A DNA stretch of 64,000 bases from JBBIPZ01 sp037442505 [NCBI: Deltaproteobacteria bacterium] (GTDB taxonomy: Bacteria > CALINM01). Under the pieces are notes generated by a model. It had not been told where the DNA came from and searched no databases. It saw only the letters and a program-made list of their open reading frames with translations. How positions within the stretch are numbered: position 1 is the stretch's first letter; each line of letters opens with the position of its first letter. The stretch spans positions 1-64,000 of the forward strand of contig JBBIPZ010000004.1 of the NCBI GenBank assembly GCA_037442505.1. Direction: 5' to 3'. Below, piece after piece: positions 43,805-51,971 of the stretch. Position numbers and translations under genes: made by a program.

Positions 43805-44970
43805 TTCTCCCTCCCATATACCAGTACAGTTTGAGCTGCAATCATTCCGCTAAAATTATGTGTTAAACCAAATTGTGCCCCTTCGACATTTTTTGCAGCC
43901 CTTCCCTGCAGTTGTTTCATAATTTCTATGCCCTGTCTGATACCAGTGCCTCCAAAAGGATGTCCACAGGATAACAATCCACCATCGGTATTAACCGCAA
44001 CCTGCCCACCAAAGTCAGATTGTCCAGACTCTACAAATGGGCCACCTTCGCCCTTTTTGCAAAAGCCTAACTCTTCGTATTCAATAATCTCCGAGATACT
44101 GAAACAGTCGTGTACTTGCGCCACTTTAATATCTCTGGCGGTTATGCCAGCCTCACTATAAGCCTTTTGAGAGGCAATTCTAAGTGCCTCCCAGCTTGTC
44201 CAGTCTACTTTATTTGCGGAAGCATTATAAAGAGTACACTGACCTGTGCCCATAATATAAACAAGTGGCCTATCTGTAAGTTGTTTAGCCTTTTCTTCTG
44301 AGGCAAGGATTACTGCAGCAGCACCATCTGTAAGCGGACAACAATCGTATAACTTAAGTGGCTTAGCAACAACCTTGGCACACATTGCAGTGTTTAAATC
44401 AATACATTCTTTAAACTGGCCTTTAGGGTTGTTTAAACCATTGCGTCTATTTTTCACGGATACCATTGCCATCTGTTCTTCTGTCGTTCCATATTTTTTC
44501 ATATGTAGCTTTGCCACCATGGCAAGCGCAGCAGGGGGCAATCCCAATCCATGCGCACCGTCATAGTCGTGATCAACCGAACACAACTGACTATAAAATG
44601 CTTCCCATTTTTGCGGCGTATTAAGCTTTTCCCCACCGGCTACCATAACTACATCGGCAACGCCAGCTTTTATTAAACTATACGCCATTATAATTGCACT
44701 TGAACCACTTGCACAAAGCAACTCAACCCTTGCACATACACTTCTTGTCTTTATTCCAAGATGTTCTGCAACGAGTGGAGCCAGATGAGTTTGTGTAGCA
44801 AGTCTTTCTGTATAAGCAGATGCAACAATAAGCCCATCAATATCCTTATTTGTTACCATTGGGTTGTCTTCAAAACATGCCTTCCCTGCCTCCTGAAAAA
44901 GCTCTCTCAATGTGGCCTGTCTTACACCCCATTGTGACATCCCCCCTGCTATAATACAAACATTTCTCAT
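43801..44970 (-). CDS. SCP2-type thiolase (acyl-CoA acetyltransferase family)
   Basis: A 389-residue thiolase. The nucleophilic cysteine is Cys86 in VELLCASGSSAII, DCCPLTDGAAAVILAS is the middle family motif, VHDCFSISEIIEYEELG and GGLLSCGHPFGGTGIRQ hold the C-terminal active-site His/Gly. With the DUF35 partner it probably cleaves a 3-oxoacyl-CoA, perhaps a branched or aromatic one, to acetyl-CoA plus a shorter acyl-CoA. ATG 44970 follows GGAGGAGAG; a longer frame to 44997 lacks such a site. It is the first gene after a sigma-54 promoter. Confidence 0.9.
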   Translation of the reverse strand: MRNVCIIAGGMSQWGVRQATLRELFQEAGKACFEDNPMVTNKDIDGLIVASAYTERLATQTHLAPLVAEHLGIKTRSVCARVELLCASGSSAIIMAYSLIKAGVADVVMVAGGEKLNTPQKWEAFYSQLCSVDHDYDGAHGLGLPPAALAMVAKLHMKKYGTTEEQMAMVSVKNRRNGLNNPKGQFKECIDLNTAMCAKVVAKPLKLYDCCPLTDGAAAVILASEEKAKQLTDRPLVYIMGTGQCTLYNASANKVDWTSWEALRIASQKAYSEAGITARDIKVAQVHDCFSISEIIEYEELGFCKKGEGGPFVESGQSDFGGQVAVNTDGGLLSCGHPFGGTGIRQGIEIMKQLQGRAAKNVEGAQFGLTHNFSGMIAAQTVLVYGREK

Positions 44971-45041
44971 ACTCTCCTCCAACACAGTTTGTAACAAAAT
45001 AAAACCTCGTTAAAAACCTAATCTTAAACGTTCTTTTTAAA

Positions 45042-45057
45042 AGCAAGCGATATGCCA
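45042..45057 (-). promoter_or_regulatory. Sigma-54 (-24/-12) promoter of the catabolic block
   Basis: On the minus strand TGGCAT-ATCGC-TTGCT matches the RpoN consensus with exact spacing, as does the promoter at 23792. Transcription would start near 45031, about 60 nt before the thiolase ATG. The neighbouring NtrC-type regulator is the natural activator candidate. Confidence 0.82.
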
Positions 45058-45103
45058 ACTAACTGCTATTCAAAATAATGTTATATTATCAGAGAGTTAA
45101 ACT

Positions 45104-45135
45104 TTTTGCAAAACTTCTTTTGGCAAACGTTGTTT
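45104..45135 (-). promoter_or_regulatory. Candidate activator-binding sites upstream of the sigma-54 promoter
   Basis: The palindrome TTTTGCAAAA (45104-45113) and a related TTTTGGCAAAC (45118-45128), continuing into AAAC-GTT-GTTT, lie roughly 75-100 bp upstream of the predicted start. They resemble each other around GCAAA with a 15-bp step. The position suits an enhancer-binding protein, but this is the weakest element of the circuit. The rest of 44971-45242 shows nothing else I recognise. Confidence 0.35.
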
Positions 45136-45242
45136 TACTCAATAGATGAAAATTTACCGATTATGATGGTTGTTTTTTACCAGATGTTTTTTTGAAATTT
45201 AATATCACAAAGATAACAATATGATGTAATAAACAAACAGCG

Positions 45243-46625
45243 TTAATCTTTTATTCCGTAGTGTTTCATTTTATATCGTAATGTACTTCTATCAAGTTTT
45301 AAAAGTTTTGCTGCATCACTCTTATTCCAGTTAGTCTCTTTTAAAGCATTTAAAATAATTGATTTTTCAATATCTTCAATATATGTCGTCAAACCTACCA
45401 TCGTTATCTGTTCTAACGACTTTAAAACCTGTTTTGATTCATTAGCTTGCTCACCTAAAAGTTCAGCTGGAAGATGTTCTGGCAAAACATACTCTCCATC
45501 TTCGAGGATTGCTATTTTCTCAACTATATTTTTTAACTCCCTGACGTTACCCGGGAAATCATAATTTAAAAAAAGTTTAAGCGCTTCGGCGGAGATTCCT
45601 TTAAACCTTTTTCCTGTTTGTTCGTTAAAATAGCTTAAAAAATATTTTAGCAACGGTTCAATATCTTCTTTTCTCTCTCTCAATGGTGGTATCTTAATCT
45701 CTATAACCTTTAGTCTGTAATACAAATCTTTCCTGAACTTTCCTTCTTTTACAAGTTTTTCTAAATCCTGATTGGTAGCTGCCAAAAACTGAACATCAAG
45801 GGCGATATCTTCGGTCCCTCCAATTCTCCTTATCTTTTTGTCTTCAAGTGTTCTTAAAAGCTTGGTCTGCAAATCTGGACTCATATCACCAATTTCATCT
45901 AATAACAACGTTCCTTTATTTGCCTTTTCAAAAAGTCCTATCTTGCGTTCTTTTGCATCAGTAAATGCACCTTTTTCATGACCGTATAATTCACTTTCTA
46001 ATAAGTTTGAAGGGATCGCAGAACAGTTAATAGCAATAAATGGCCAGATTGCGCGTTTACTTTCGTAATGAATGGAACGTGCCACAAGCTCTTTTCCTGT
46101 ACCACTTTCTCCTAATATCAATACTGCGTTTGCACCTGAACGAGAAATTTTTTTTATCTTATCAAAGATCTCGATCATCCTGTCTGACCTGGCAATGATG
46201 TTTTTTATACCATACCGCTCTGATTGGGTACTTAATAGCCTTCTTACATCCCTATCAAGTCTTTTTGTGTCTAATGCCAACTTCACTATTAATTCTATAT
46301 CTTTTGTTCTAAAAGGCTTTTGTATAAAGTCATAAGCTCCTAATTTCATTGCAGTAACAGCATTTTCGACCGTCCCATAAGCAGTCATAACAATAACTAT
46401 GGGTTTATCTTCCATTTTTGATAGTTCTTTTAGAAGTTCTATTCCTAAACCATCTGGAAGTTTTAAGTCGAGCAACAATATATCATAAAAATTTTCTTCT
46501 AATAACTTTTTTGCCGAAGCTAAATTGTCTGCTGTTCTGACATTATAGCCTTTGCCGCCAAGATACTCAGCTAAGGATTCTGAAATAATCTCTTCATCAT
46601 CTACAATAAGGATATCTTCATTCAT
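45243..46625 (-). CDS. NtrC-family response regulator with GAFTDA variant
   Basis: A 460-residue enhancer-binding protein: receiver with Asp53 (LLLDLKLPDGLG), AAA+ domain with Walker A GESGTGKE, Walker B GTLLLDEIGDM, and Fis-type helix-turn-helix (NKSDAAKLLKLDRSTLRYKM). The sigma-54 contact loop reads GAFTDA (219-224) rather than GAFTGA; this variant occurs in other members that still work with sigma-54. It is 6 bp after the GAF-PAS kinase and points away from it toward the sigma-54 promoter at 45042-45057, so it probably activates the catabolic block. Confidence 0.92.
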   Translation of the reverse strand: MNEDILIVDDEEIISESLAEYLGGKGYNVRTADNLASAKKLLEENFYDILLLDLKLPDGLGIELLKELSKMEDKPIVIVMTAYGTVENAVTAMKLGAYDFIQKPFRTKDIELIVKLALDTKRLDRDVRRLLSTQSERYGIKNIIARSDRMIEIFDKIKKISRSGANAVLILGESGTGKELVARSIHYESKRAIWPFIAINCSAIPSNLLESELYGHEKGAFTDAKERKIGLFEKANKGTLLLDEIGDMSPDLQTKLLRTLEDKKIRRIGGTEDIALDVQFLAATNQDLEKLVKEGKFRKDLYYRLKVIEIKIPPLRERKEDIEPLLKYFLSYFNEQTGKRFKGISAEALKLFLNYDFPGNVRELKNIVEKIAILEDGEYVLPEHLPAELLGEQANESKQVLKSLEQITMVGLTTYIEDIEKSIILNALKETNWNKSDAAKLLKLDRSTLRYKMKHYGIKD

Positions 46626-46631
46626 ATACTT

Positions 46632-48125
46632 TTAAACTCCAACTGGTAAGTGTATTGTAAAACGTGTCCAGGACTTTCCATCACTTTCTACTGTAATTTC
46701 ACCGTGATGCTGTCTTATTATATTTCTTGAAATATGAAGTCCTAAACCTGTCCCCGTATGTTTTGTAGTAAAAAAGGGGTCAAAAACCTTGTCTAAGTTG
46801 CTTTTGGCTATCCCGAAACCTGTGTCCTCTACAGCTATTTCTGCTTTTTTGCCGATTTTTTTTAACGTAATAGTAAAATGTCCACCATTTTTCATACTAT
46901 CAAGACTGTTATTGAAGAGGTTCAAAAATACCTGGTTAAACTTTTTTCTGTCAAGCAACACAACAATATTTTTCTGTTTCATAATAACATCTATATCAAC
47001 GTTTCTTTTTTTTGCAGTATCTTTTACTGATTCTACAAATGAATTTATTGCTTCTTCTAACTTCACCTGCTCTAATTTTAAATCCTGAGGTTTTGAGATT
47101 TCAAGCATTGATTTTACCATTTCTTCCAGCTGATTTATTTCTGTTAAAATTTTATCTATTGTTGAGATCTGTTTTTGACCCATATTAGGTGATTCTTTTA
47201 GCATTTCTAACATTATGTTTATGCCTGTAATGGGATTTCTTAGTTCATGGGCTATCGCTGCTGCAAACTGCCCTAAGTTAGATAGCCTCTCTGCCTTTTC
47301 TTTTTCTTGATAAGCCCTCCTCAATTCGGTAATATCATCAAACACTATCATAACATCATCACCATCTAAAGCCATCCCTTTCACCGGTACGATTGTCATA
47401 TTAAAAAAGCTGTCCCCATGTGCTATCTGAAGATTTCTAAACGGCCCTTTACCTGAAAACGTATCTTTAATAGACTTTATTATCGCTTCATCCTGAAAGA
47501 TATGGTATATTTTTTTCCCACGAGCGATATTTTTTTCACCAAGTATCGTTATAGCACTTTGATTATAGGTTTTTACCTTCCAATCAGGGTTGACAATAAT
47601 TATACCGCTCGGAATATTGTAAAGAATGCAATCACGGAACTGTTTGCCGCGCTGTAATCTGTGGTAATAGATATAGTTCTCCATGGCTGTTCCAACCTGA
47701 GTGGCAAAAAGATTTAAAAGCTCTTTTTCGGCATCACTAAAAGGCAACCCCTTTTTTCTACCTCCAATAACACCTAAAAGTCCCCTTTTACCTTTTACTG
47801 GTGCGATAATAAGGTTGTTTTCACCTTTATCAGTATCTGAAACGGCAAGTATTTCCCTGCTTTTTCCCACCCAACCAATAAAACCATATCCCATCGGAAT
47901 AACTTCTTTCTCGTCCTCATTCCCTAAAAACGCTTCTAACATAAAAAAGCCCTTCTTTTCGTCAAGGGAGTAAAAAAAGCTACTGTCTAAATTAAGAAAT
48001 TTTTGCAAGCCTTCAACAACGATATTGCTGATATCCTTTCTATCAAACGAAAGGTTAAGCTCTGATATGGTTTTTAAAAGTATTCTCAGTGTTGAATTTT
48101 CTTTTTTTAGATTCACCTTAGCCAC
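46632..48125 (-). CDS. Soluble GAF-PAS sensor histidine kinase
   Basis: A 497-residue kinase without membrane segments. An N-terminal GAF domain (about 15-155, VGTAMENYIYYHRLQRG at its end), a PAS domain (about 165-270, IPSGIIIVNPDWKVKTYNQSA), HisKA with His293 in AAAIAHELRNPITG, and HATPase motifs (NLFNNSLDSMKNGG, DTGFGI, GTGLGLHI). It should sense a cytoplasmic signal such as a metabolite or redox state. The start is GTG at 48125, overlapping the MoaD-like gene by 8 bp, so the three genes form one operon with the regulator. Confidence 0.92.
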   Translation of the reverse strand: MAKVNLKKENSTLRILLKTISELNLSFDRKDISNIVVEGLQKFLNLDSSFFYSLDEKKGFFMLEAFLGNEDEKEVIPMGYGFIGWVGKSREILAVSDTDKGENNLIIAPVKGKRGLLGVIGGRKKGLPFSDAEKELLNLFATQVGTAMENYIYYHRLQRGKQFRDCILYNIPSGIIIVNPDWKVKTYNQSAITILGEKNIARGKKIYHIFQDEAIIKSIKDTFSGKGPFRNLQIAHGDSFFNMTIVPVKGMALDGDDVMIVFDDITELRRAYQEKEKAERLSNLGQFAAAIAHELRNPITGINIMLEMLKESPNMGQKQISTIDKILTEINQLEEMVKSMLEISKPQDLKLEQVKLEEAINSFVESVKDTAKKRNVDIDVIMKQKNIVVLLDRKKFNQVFLNLFNNSLDSMKNGGHFTITLKKIGKKAEIAVEDTGFGIAKSNLDKVFDPFFTTKHTGTGLGLHISRNIIRQHHGEITVESDGKSWTRFTIHLPVGV

Positions 48126-48342
48126 CTGCTATTGGTGGGAAAAGCGCAACTGTATCGCCGTCTTTGAGCACGTATGAAAGCTCGGCAAACTCGCCATTAA
48201 CAAGTTTTATCATAGGCATATCAAACGGAATATTGTTTTGCTTTATCAATTCCTCGAGTGTGCTGCCTTCTTTAATATCAATTTCCTGATATTTAGGCCC
48301 AAAATCCCTTAATGTGGCAAAAAGTTTTAAAGTTATCCTCAT
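48118..48342 (-). CDS. MoaD/ThiS-family beta-grasp protein
   Basis: A 74-residue ubiquitin-like protein (MRITLKLFATLRDFGP...LKDGDTVALFPPIAGG). The C-terminal Gly-Gly is the site adenylated and thiocarboxylated in MoaD/ThiS sulfur carriers. It may serve molybdenum/tungsten cofactor synthesis or another sulfur transfer. The unusual context is an overlap with a sensor kinase gene rather than a moaE or thiG. No Shine-Dalgarno; TATAAT ends 7 nt before the ATG. Confidence 0.85.
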   Translation of the reverse strand: MRITLKLFATLRDFGPKYQEIDIKEGSTLEELIKQNNIPFDMPMIKLVNGEFAELSYVLKDGDTVALFPPIAGG

Positions 48343-48349
48343 AATTAAA

Positions 48350-48355
48350 ATTATA
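48350..48355 (-). promoter_or_regulatory. -10 hexamer close to the MoaD-like start
   Basis: TATAAT on the minus strand ends 7 nt before the ATG at 48342. The -35 position holds only GAGAAA. It could give a near-leaderless transcript for the moaD-like/kinase/regulator operon. Confidence 0.4.
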
Positions 48356-48390
48356 CAGTTTTTTTACCTCAATTTCTCCCAAAATTTAGT

Positions 48391-48864
48391 CTAATGCTCT
48401 TTAATACCTGCAAACAGATAACTGAACTTGTCTGAAAATACTACCTTTATCAACCTTTTTTCATCTGAAACGTATTCCAATGTAACAAAAATAGTGTCAT
48501 CTGTCGAAAGGAGGTGTTTGAGTTTTTCTGCCCACTCGACAAGTATCACTCCATCCATCTTTATGAAATCAAACCAACCCAGTTCTTCAAGTTCATCCAC
48601 CGAAGATAGTCTGTAAAGATCGATATGAATAAAAGGAAGTCTACCTTTTGTATGCATTTTTGAAATAACAAATGTTGGGCTCGAGACATCATTTTCAGGC
48701 ACGTTAAGTCCCTTTGCGACACCCCTTGCAAACTGTGTTTTCCCAGCACCTAAATCGCCTGTTAATGCAAAAACTTCTTTGCCAACACAGTTTTTTCCAA
48801 TAACTTCTCCCAAATCTACTGTTTCTTCTGTGTCGTTTGTTATAAATGTTAACAGACCTAACAT
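48391..48864 (-). CDS. tsaE: tRNA threonylcarbamoyladenosine biosynthesis ATPase TsaE
   Basis: A 157-residue P-loop protein: Walker A GDLGAGKTQFARGVA, VSSPTFVISKMHTKGRLPFIHIDLYR and LVEWAEK are the TsaE hallmarks. It works with TsaB and TsaD to place t6A37 on ANN-decoding tRNAs. It ends the housekeeping run that starts near tilS. Confidence 0.94.
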   Translation of the reverse strand: MLGLLTFITNDTEETVDLGEVIGKNCVGKEVFALTGDLGAGKTQFARGVAKGLNVPENDVSSPTFVISKMHTKGRLPFIHIDLYRLSSVDELEELGWFDFIKMDGVILVEWAEKLKHLLSTDDTIFVTLEYVSDEKRLIKVVFSDKFSYLFAGIKEH

Positions 48865-48882
48865 ATTAATCTATTGTAAAGA

Positions 48883-49347
48883 TTAAGCCTTAATTTGCCT
48901 TTCTTTTAAAAATGCCTTTAATAACCCTTCTTTTGTTACAACACCTATGGGCTTATTATTGTCTAACACAGGAAGATGATGAATATCTTTTTCTAACATA
49001 AGTGTAGCGGCATCTTTTATCGAGGTTTCTCCATTTATAGTGATTATGTTTTTAGACATTATCTCTCCAACCCTGGTGGCAGAAATCTTTTTTATTTCAT
49101 CATTAAACTTAGCGACACTTTCAAGAAAAATCATAGAATCAAAGAATGTAAAAACCGTTGGAATATGAAGATTCTTTTCCTGAAATATGAGATCAGTTTC
49201 TGTAACAACCCCTGTCAGGTTTCCGTCACTATCAACAACAAGCGCGTAATCTTTTTTATTTTCTATGAATGTTTTTGCAAGTGTTTCTATATCCATATTC
49301 TCAGTAACTGTTAAAAAGTCACTATCCATTATATCTTTTACTATCAT
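48883..49347 (-). CDS. Tandem CBS-domain protein
   Basis: A 154-residue protein made of two CBS repeats, MDSDFLTVTENMDIETLAKTF and VGEIMSKNIITINGETSIKDAA with LPVLDNNKPIGVVTKEGLL. CBS pairs bind adenine nucleotides and regulate a partner. The target is unknown; it sits between nnrE-nnrD and tsaE. The ATG overlaps nnrE-nnrD by 26 bp, with its GGGAGG Shine-Dalgarno inside that gene. Confidence 0.9.
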   Translation of the reverse strand: MIVKDIMDSDFLTVTENMDIETLAKTFIENKKDYALVVDSDGNLTGVVTETDLIFQEKNLHIPTVFTFFDSMIFLESVAKFNDEIKKISATRVGEIMSKNIITINGETSIKDAATLMLEKDIHHLPVLDNNKPIGVVTKEGLLKAFLKERQIKA

Positions 49348-50881
49348 TTGAGACCTCCCATTTTTTTAATATATACGGAATTTTGTCAATAATATCCGTT
49401 GCTATAAGTGAAGTATCTCCTACATCTAAGCTTGCTAGCTCGCCAGCAAGTCCATGTAATGTGAGTGACAATAAAACTGCGTCCTTAGTAGCATACCCCT
49501 GAGCAAGGAAACTACCGATTACTCCAGATAAAACATCACCCACACCAGCAGTTGCCATTCCTGGAGAACCAAACGTAGAAATAAAAACCTCTCCATCAGG
49601 CGTTGCAAATATAGTAGTAGCAGATTTTAAAACAAGAAAAACTTTTTCTTTCGTAGCAAAATTCTTTGCAATATTAACTGGATTCTGTAATATCTTTTGT
49701 TTGTCACACTTAAGTAAACGTTGCATTTCACCAATATGTGGTGTCAAAACAACATCAGTCTCTACTCCTTTAAGAAGCTCTATTCTCCTTGATAACAGAT
49801 TAATTCCATCAGCATCAATAACTACAGGGTATTTAATTTGGTTTAATAAAGAGATAAAGAACTCCTCCGTTATCTCGTTTGCACCCAAACCTGGCCCTAT
49901 AACCACAGCTGCCTTATCTGACAAAAACTCCTTTACGGTATCAACACTCGCAAACGAAATATAACCGTTGATATCACCCACTGGCAATGTCATTACTTCT
50001 AAATTAACGTTTTCAATCAGAGGATTTAGAGAGTGTGGGCAAACTATCGTTGCAAGTCCAACGCCAACACGCATCGCGGCTTTAGCTGCCATAGTTACTG
50101 CACCAGTTTTACCGGTCGAACCACCAATTAAGGCAAGATGTCCATAGCTGCCTTTGTGTGACTCTGGCTGCCGCCTTTTTAAAATATGCAATATTTCTTT
50201 TTCCTCAAGTTTGTTACAACAATTATTATTGTAAAGTTTTTCAGGCAAAGAGATATCTACAAGAAAAAGTTTGCCGCAATAAGCCCTTCCGGGAAACAAA
50301 AGCTGCCCAATCTTGTACAGTCCAAGTGAGATAGTTGCAAACGCCTTGATCGCTTCTCCCAGGACCATACCTGTATCGGCGCTTATGCCGGAAGGAATAT
50401 CCACTGAAAAAACCTTTTTTGACAAACTATTAACAAAAACAATCAAATCACGATACACACCAGTAACTTCCCTTGAAAGCCCTGTCCCGAAGATCGCATC
50501 TACCAAACAATCTGCACTCTGTATTAATGACTTTGCCTCATCATTTAATTCTTTTGTTTCACAAACAAATAACCCCATTTTTTTTATAATCTCTAAATTT
50601 GCCGCTGCCTCTTCTGGTAAATTACCATCTTTTTTGATAAAAAGAACTTTAACATTCACACTGTTGTTGTAAAGATGTCTTGCAAGGGCAAAACCATCAC
50701 CACCATTGTTGCCATGTCCACAAAGTATCAAAAAATCTTTTTCGATAAGCTCAGGAAAATTATTTAAGATTGTGGAGCACAATCCAAACGCCGCATTCTC
50801 CATCAAAATCATGGGAGTAATGCCTATCTTTGCTGCTTGAACTTCTAACTCTTTCATTTCTCTGGAAGTAACTACCTTCAT
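49322..50881 (-). CDS. Bifunctional NAD(P)H-hydrate epimerase / ADP-dependent dehydratase
   Basis: A 519-residue fusion for repair of hydrated NAD(P)H. Residues to about 215 are the epimerase (YjeF_N) domain with GNNGGDGFALARHLY and FGTGLSREVTG; the rest is a ribokinase-like dehydratase with GGSTGKTGAVTMAAKAAMR, VVIGPGLGANE and GSPGMATAGVGDVLSGVIG. The symbols nnrE and nnrD apply to the two halves. ATGA overlap with acpS. Confidence 0.94.
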   Translation of the reverse strand: MKVVTSREMKELEVQAAKIGITPMILMENAAFGLCSTILNNFPELIEKDFLILCGHGNNGGDGFALARHLYNNSVNVKVLFIKKDGNLPEEAAANLEIIKKMGLFVCETKELNDEAKSLIQSADCLVDAIFGTGLSREVTGVYRDLIVFVNSLSKKVFSVDIPSGISADTGMVLGEAIKAFATISLGLYKIGQLLFPGRAYCGKLFLVDISLPEKLYNNNCCNKLEEKEILHILKRRQPESHKGSYGHLALIGGSTGKTGAVTMAAKAAMRVGVGLATIVCPHSLNPLIENVNLEVMTLPVGDINGYISFASVDTVKEFLSDKAAVVIGPGLGANEITEEFFISLLNQIKYPVVIDADGINLLSRRIELLKGVETDVVLTPHIGEMQRLLKCDKQKILQNPVNIAKNFATKEKVFLVLKSATTIFATPDGEVFISTFGSPGMATAGVGDVLSGVIGSFLAQGYATKDAVLLSLTLHGLAGELASLDVGDTSLIATDIIDKIPYILKKWEVSNDSKRYNG

Positions 50882-51231
50882 ATCTTCTCAATCACCGCCA
50901 TTGCAATAACATAATCCTTCTCATGACTTATCGATAAGTGACTTTGAAAAGGGCCAAACATTCTTGAAATTTTATCACTAACTACATAATACGGTTTCTT
51001 TAATTCGTTGTGTAAAACTTCAATATCTTTAAACGAAACACCTCTAAAACCAGTCCCTAACGCCTTAACAAAAGCCTCTTTTGCCGCAAAATGGACCGCT
51101 AAATCCTCTGGAGTTTTACAGGGCTGTTCTCTCGATGTAAGCACCTTCATAGAAAATTTTTCGCCAAATCTATTTGCGGCATCTTCTATTCTTTGTATCT
51201 GAACAATATCCACGCCTATTCCAAAAATCAT
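50878..51231 (-). CDS. acpS: Holo-[acyl-carrier-protein] synthase
   Basis: A 117-residue 4'-phosphopantetheinyl transferase activating acyl carrier protein. GIGVDIVQIQRIEDA carries the Mg-binding Asp, and FAAKEAFVKALGTG the Glu/Lys signature. Length is normal. It is 1 bp after pdxJ and overlaps the next gene. Confidence 0.95.
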   Translation of the reverse strand: MIFGIGVDIVQIQRIEDAANRFGEKFSMKVLTSREQPCKTPEDLAVHFAAKEAFVKALGTGFRGVSFKDIEVLHNELKKPYYVVSDKISRMFGPFQSHLSISHEKDYVIAMAVIEKI

Positions 51232-51232
51232 C

Positions 51233-51961
51233 TTATTTTTCTGAAGCCTTGGTGATTATTTCTTTCATTTGTTTGACAGCAGTTTCCAATCCAACATAAA
51301 TCGCGTGAGCGATGATACTGTGTCCAATGTTAAGCTCGTAAAGCGAAGGTATCGCAGCAATTGCGGCAACATTTCTGTAGTGAAGTCCATGCCCGGCACT
51401 TGTAACTAAACCAGCATCTACCGAAAACCTTGCAGCATCAATGATTGATAAAAGTTCATTTTTCTGCTCGCTCTCATTATAAGCGTCAGCATATCTGCCT
51501 GTGTGAATTTCTATGCCCTGTACACCTGTTTTTTGTGCTGCTTCTATCTGATTTTTATCAGCATCTATAAAAACAAAAACCTTTATACCGTTTTTAGAGA
51601 GTTCTTCTATCACATATTTAATTTTATCTGAATTTCTTCTTACATCAAGTCCACCCTCTGTGGTTAACTCTTCCCTTTTTTCAGGAACTAAAGTCACCAT
51701 TTCTGGTTTTATTTTTGATGCTATTTTGACCATTTCTTTAGTGGCAGCCATCTCTAAATTTAACCTTGTCTTTACAATCTCTTTAAGTAGGTATAAATCT
51801 CGCTCCTGAATGTGCCTTCTGTCCTCTCTTAAGTGTACTGTGATACCATCCGCTCCGCCCAATTCAGCAAGAACAGCGGCATAAACAGGGTCGGGGTAAG
51901 CGGTATTCCTTGCCTGTCTTAATGTAGCTACATGATCTATATTAACACCCAGCTTCACCAT
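51233..51961 (-). CDS. pdxJ: Pyridoxine 5'-phosphate synthase
   Basis: A 242-residue TIM-barrel enzyme that condenses 1-deoxyxylulose 5-phosphate with 3-amino-2-oxopropyl phosphate in the DXP-dependent vitamin B6 pathway. LGVNIDHVATLRQARNTAYP, GADGITVHLREDRRHI, VTLVPEKREELTTEGGLDV and GLHYRNVAAIAAIPSLYELN are canonical. Confidence 0.97.
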   Translation of the reverse strand: MVKLGVNIDHVATLRQARNTAYPDPVYAAVLAELGGADGITVHLREDRRHIQERDLYLLKEIVKTRLNLEMAATKEMVKIASKIKPEMVTLVPEKREELTTEGGLDVRRNSDKIKYVIEELSKNGIKVFVFIDADKNQIEAAQKTGVQGIEIHTGRYADAYNESEQKNELLSIIDAARFSVDAGLVTSAGHGLHYRNVAAIAAIPSLYELNIGHSIIAHAIYVGLETAVKQMKEIITKASEK

Positions 51962-51971
51962 AAAAACTCCT

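Noticed and set aside
45121-45137. Second sigma-54-like site TGGCAAACGTTGTTTT on the plus strand
   Set aside because: The -12 part reads TTGT rather than TTGC, spacing is off by one, and it would point into the end of the regulator gene.
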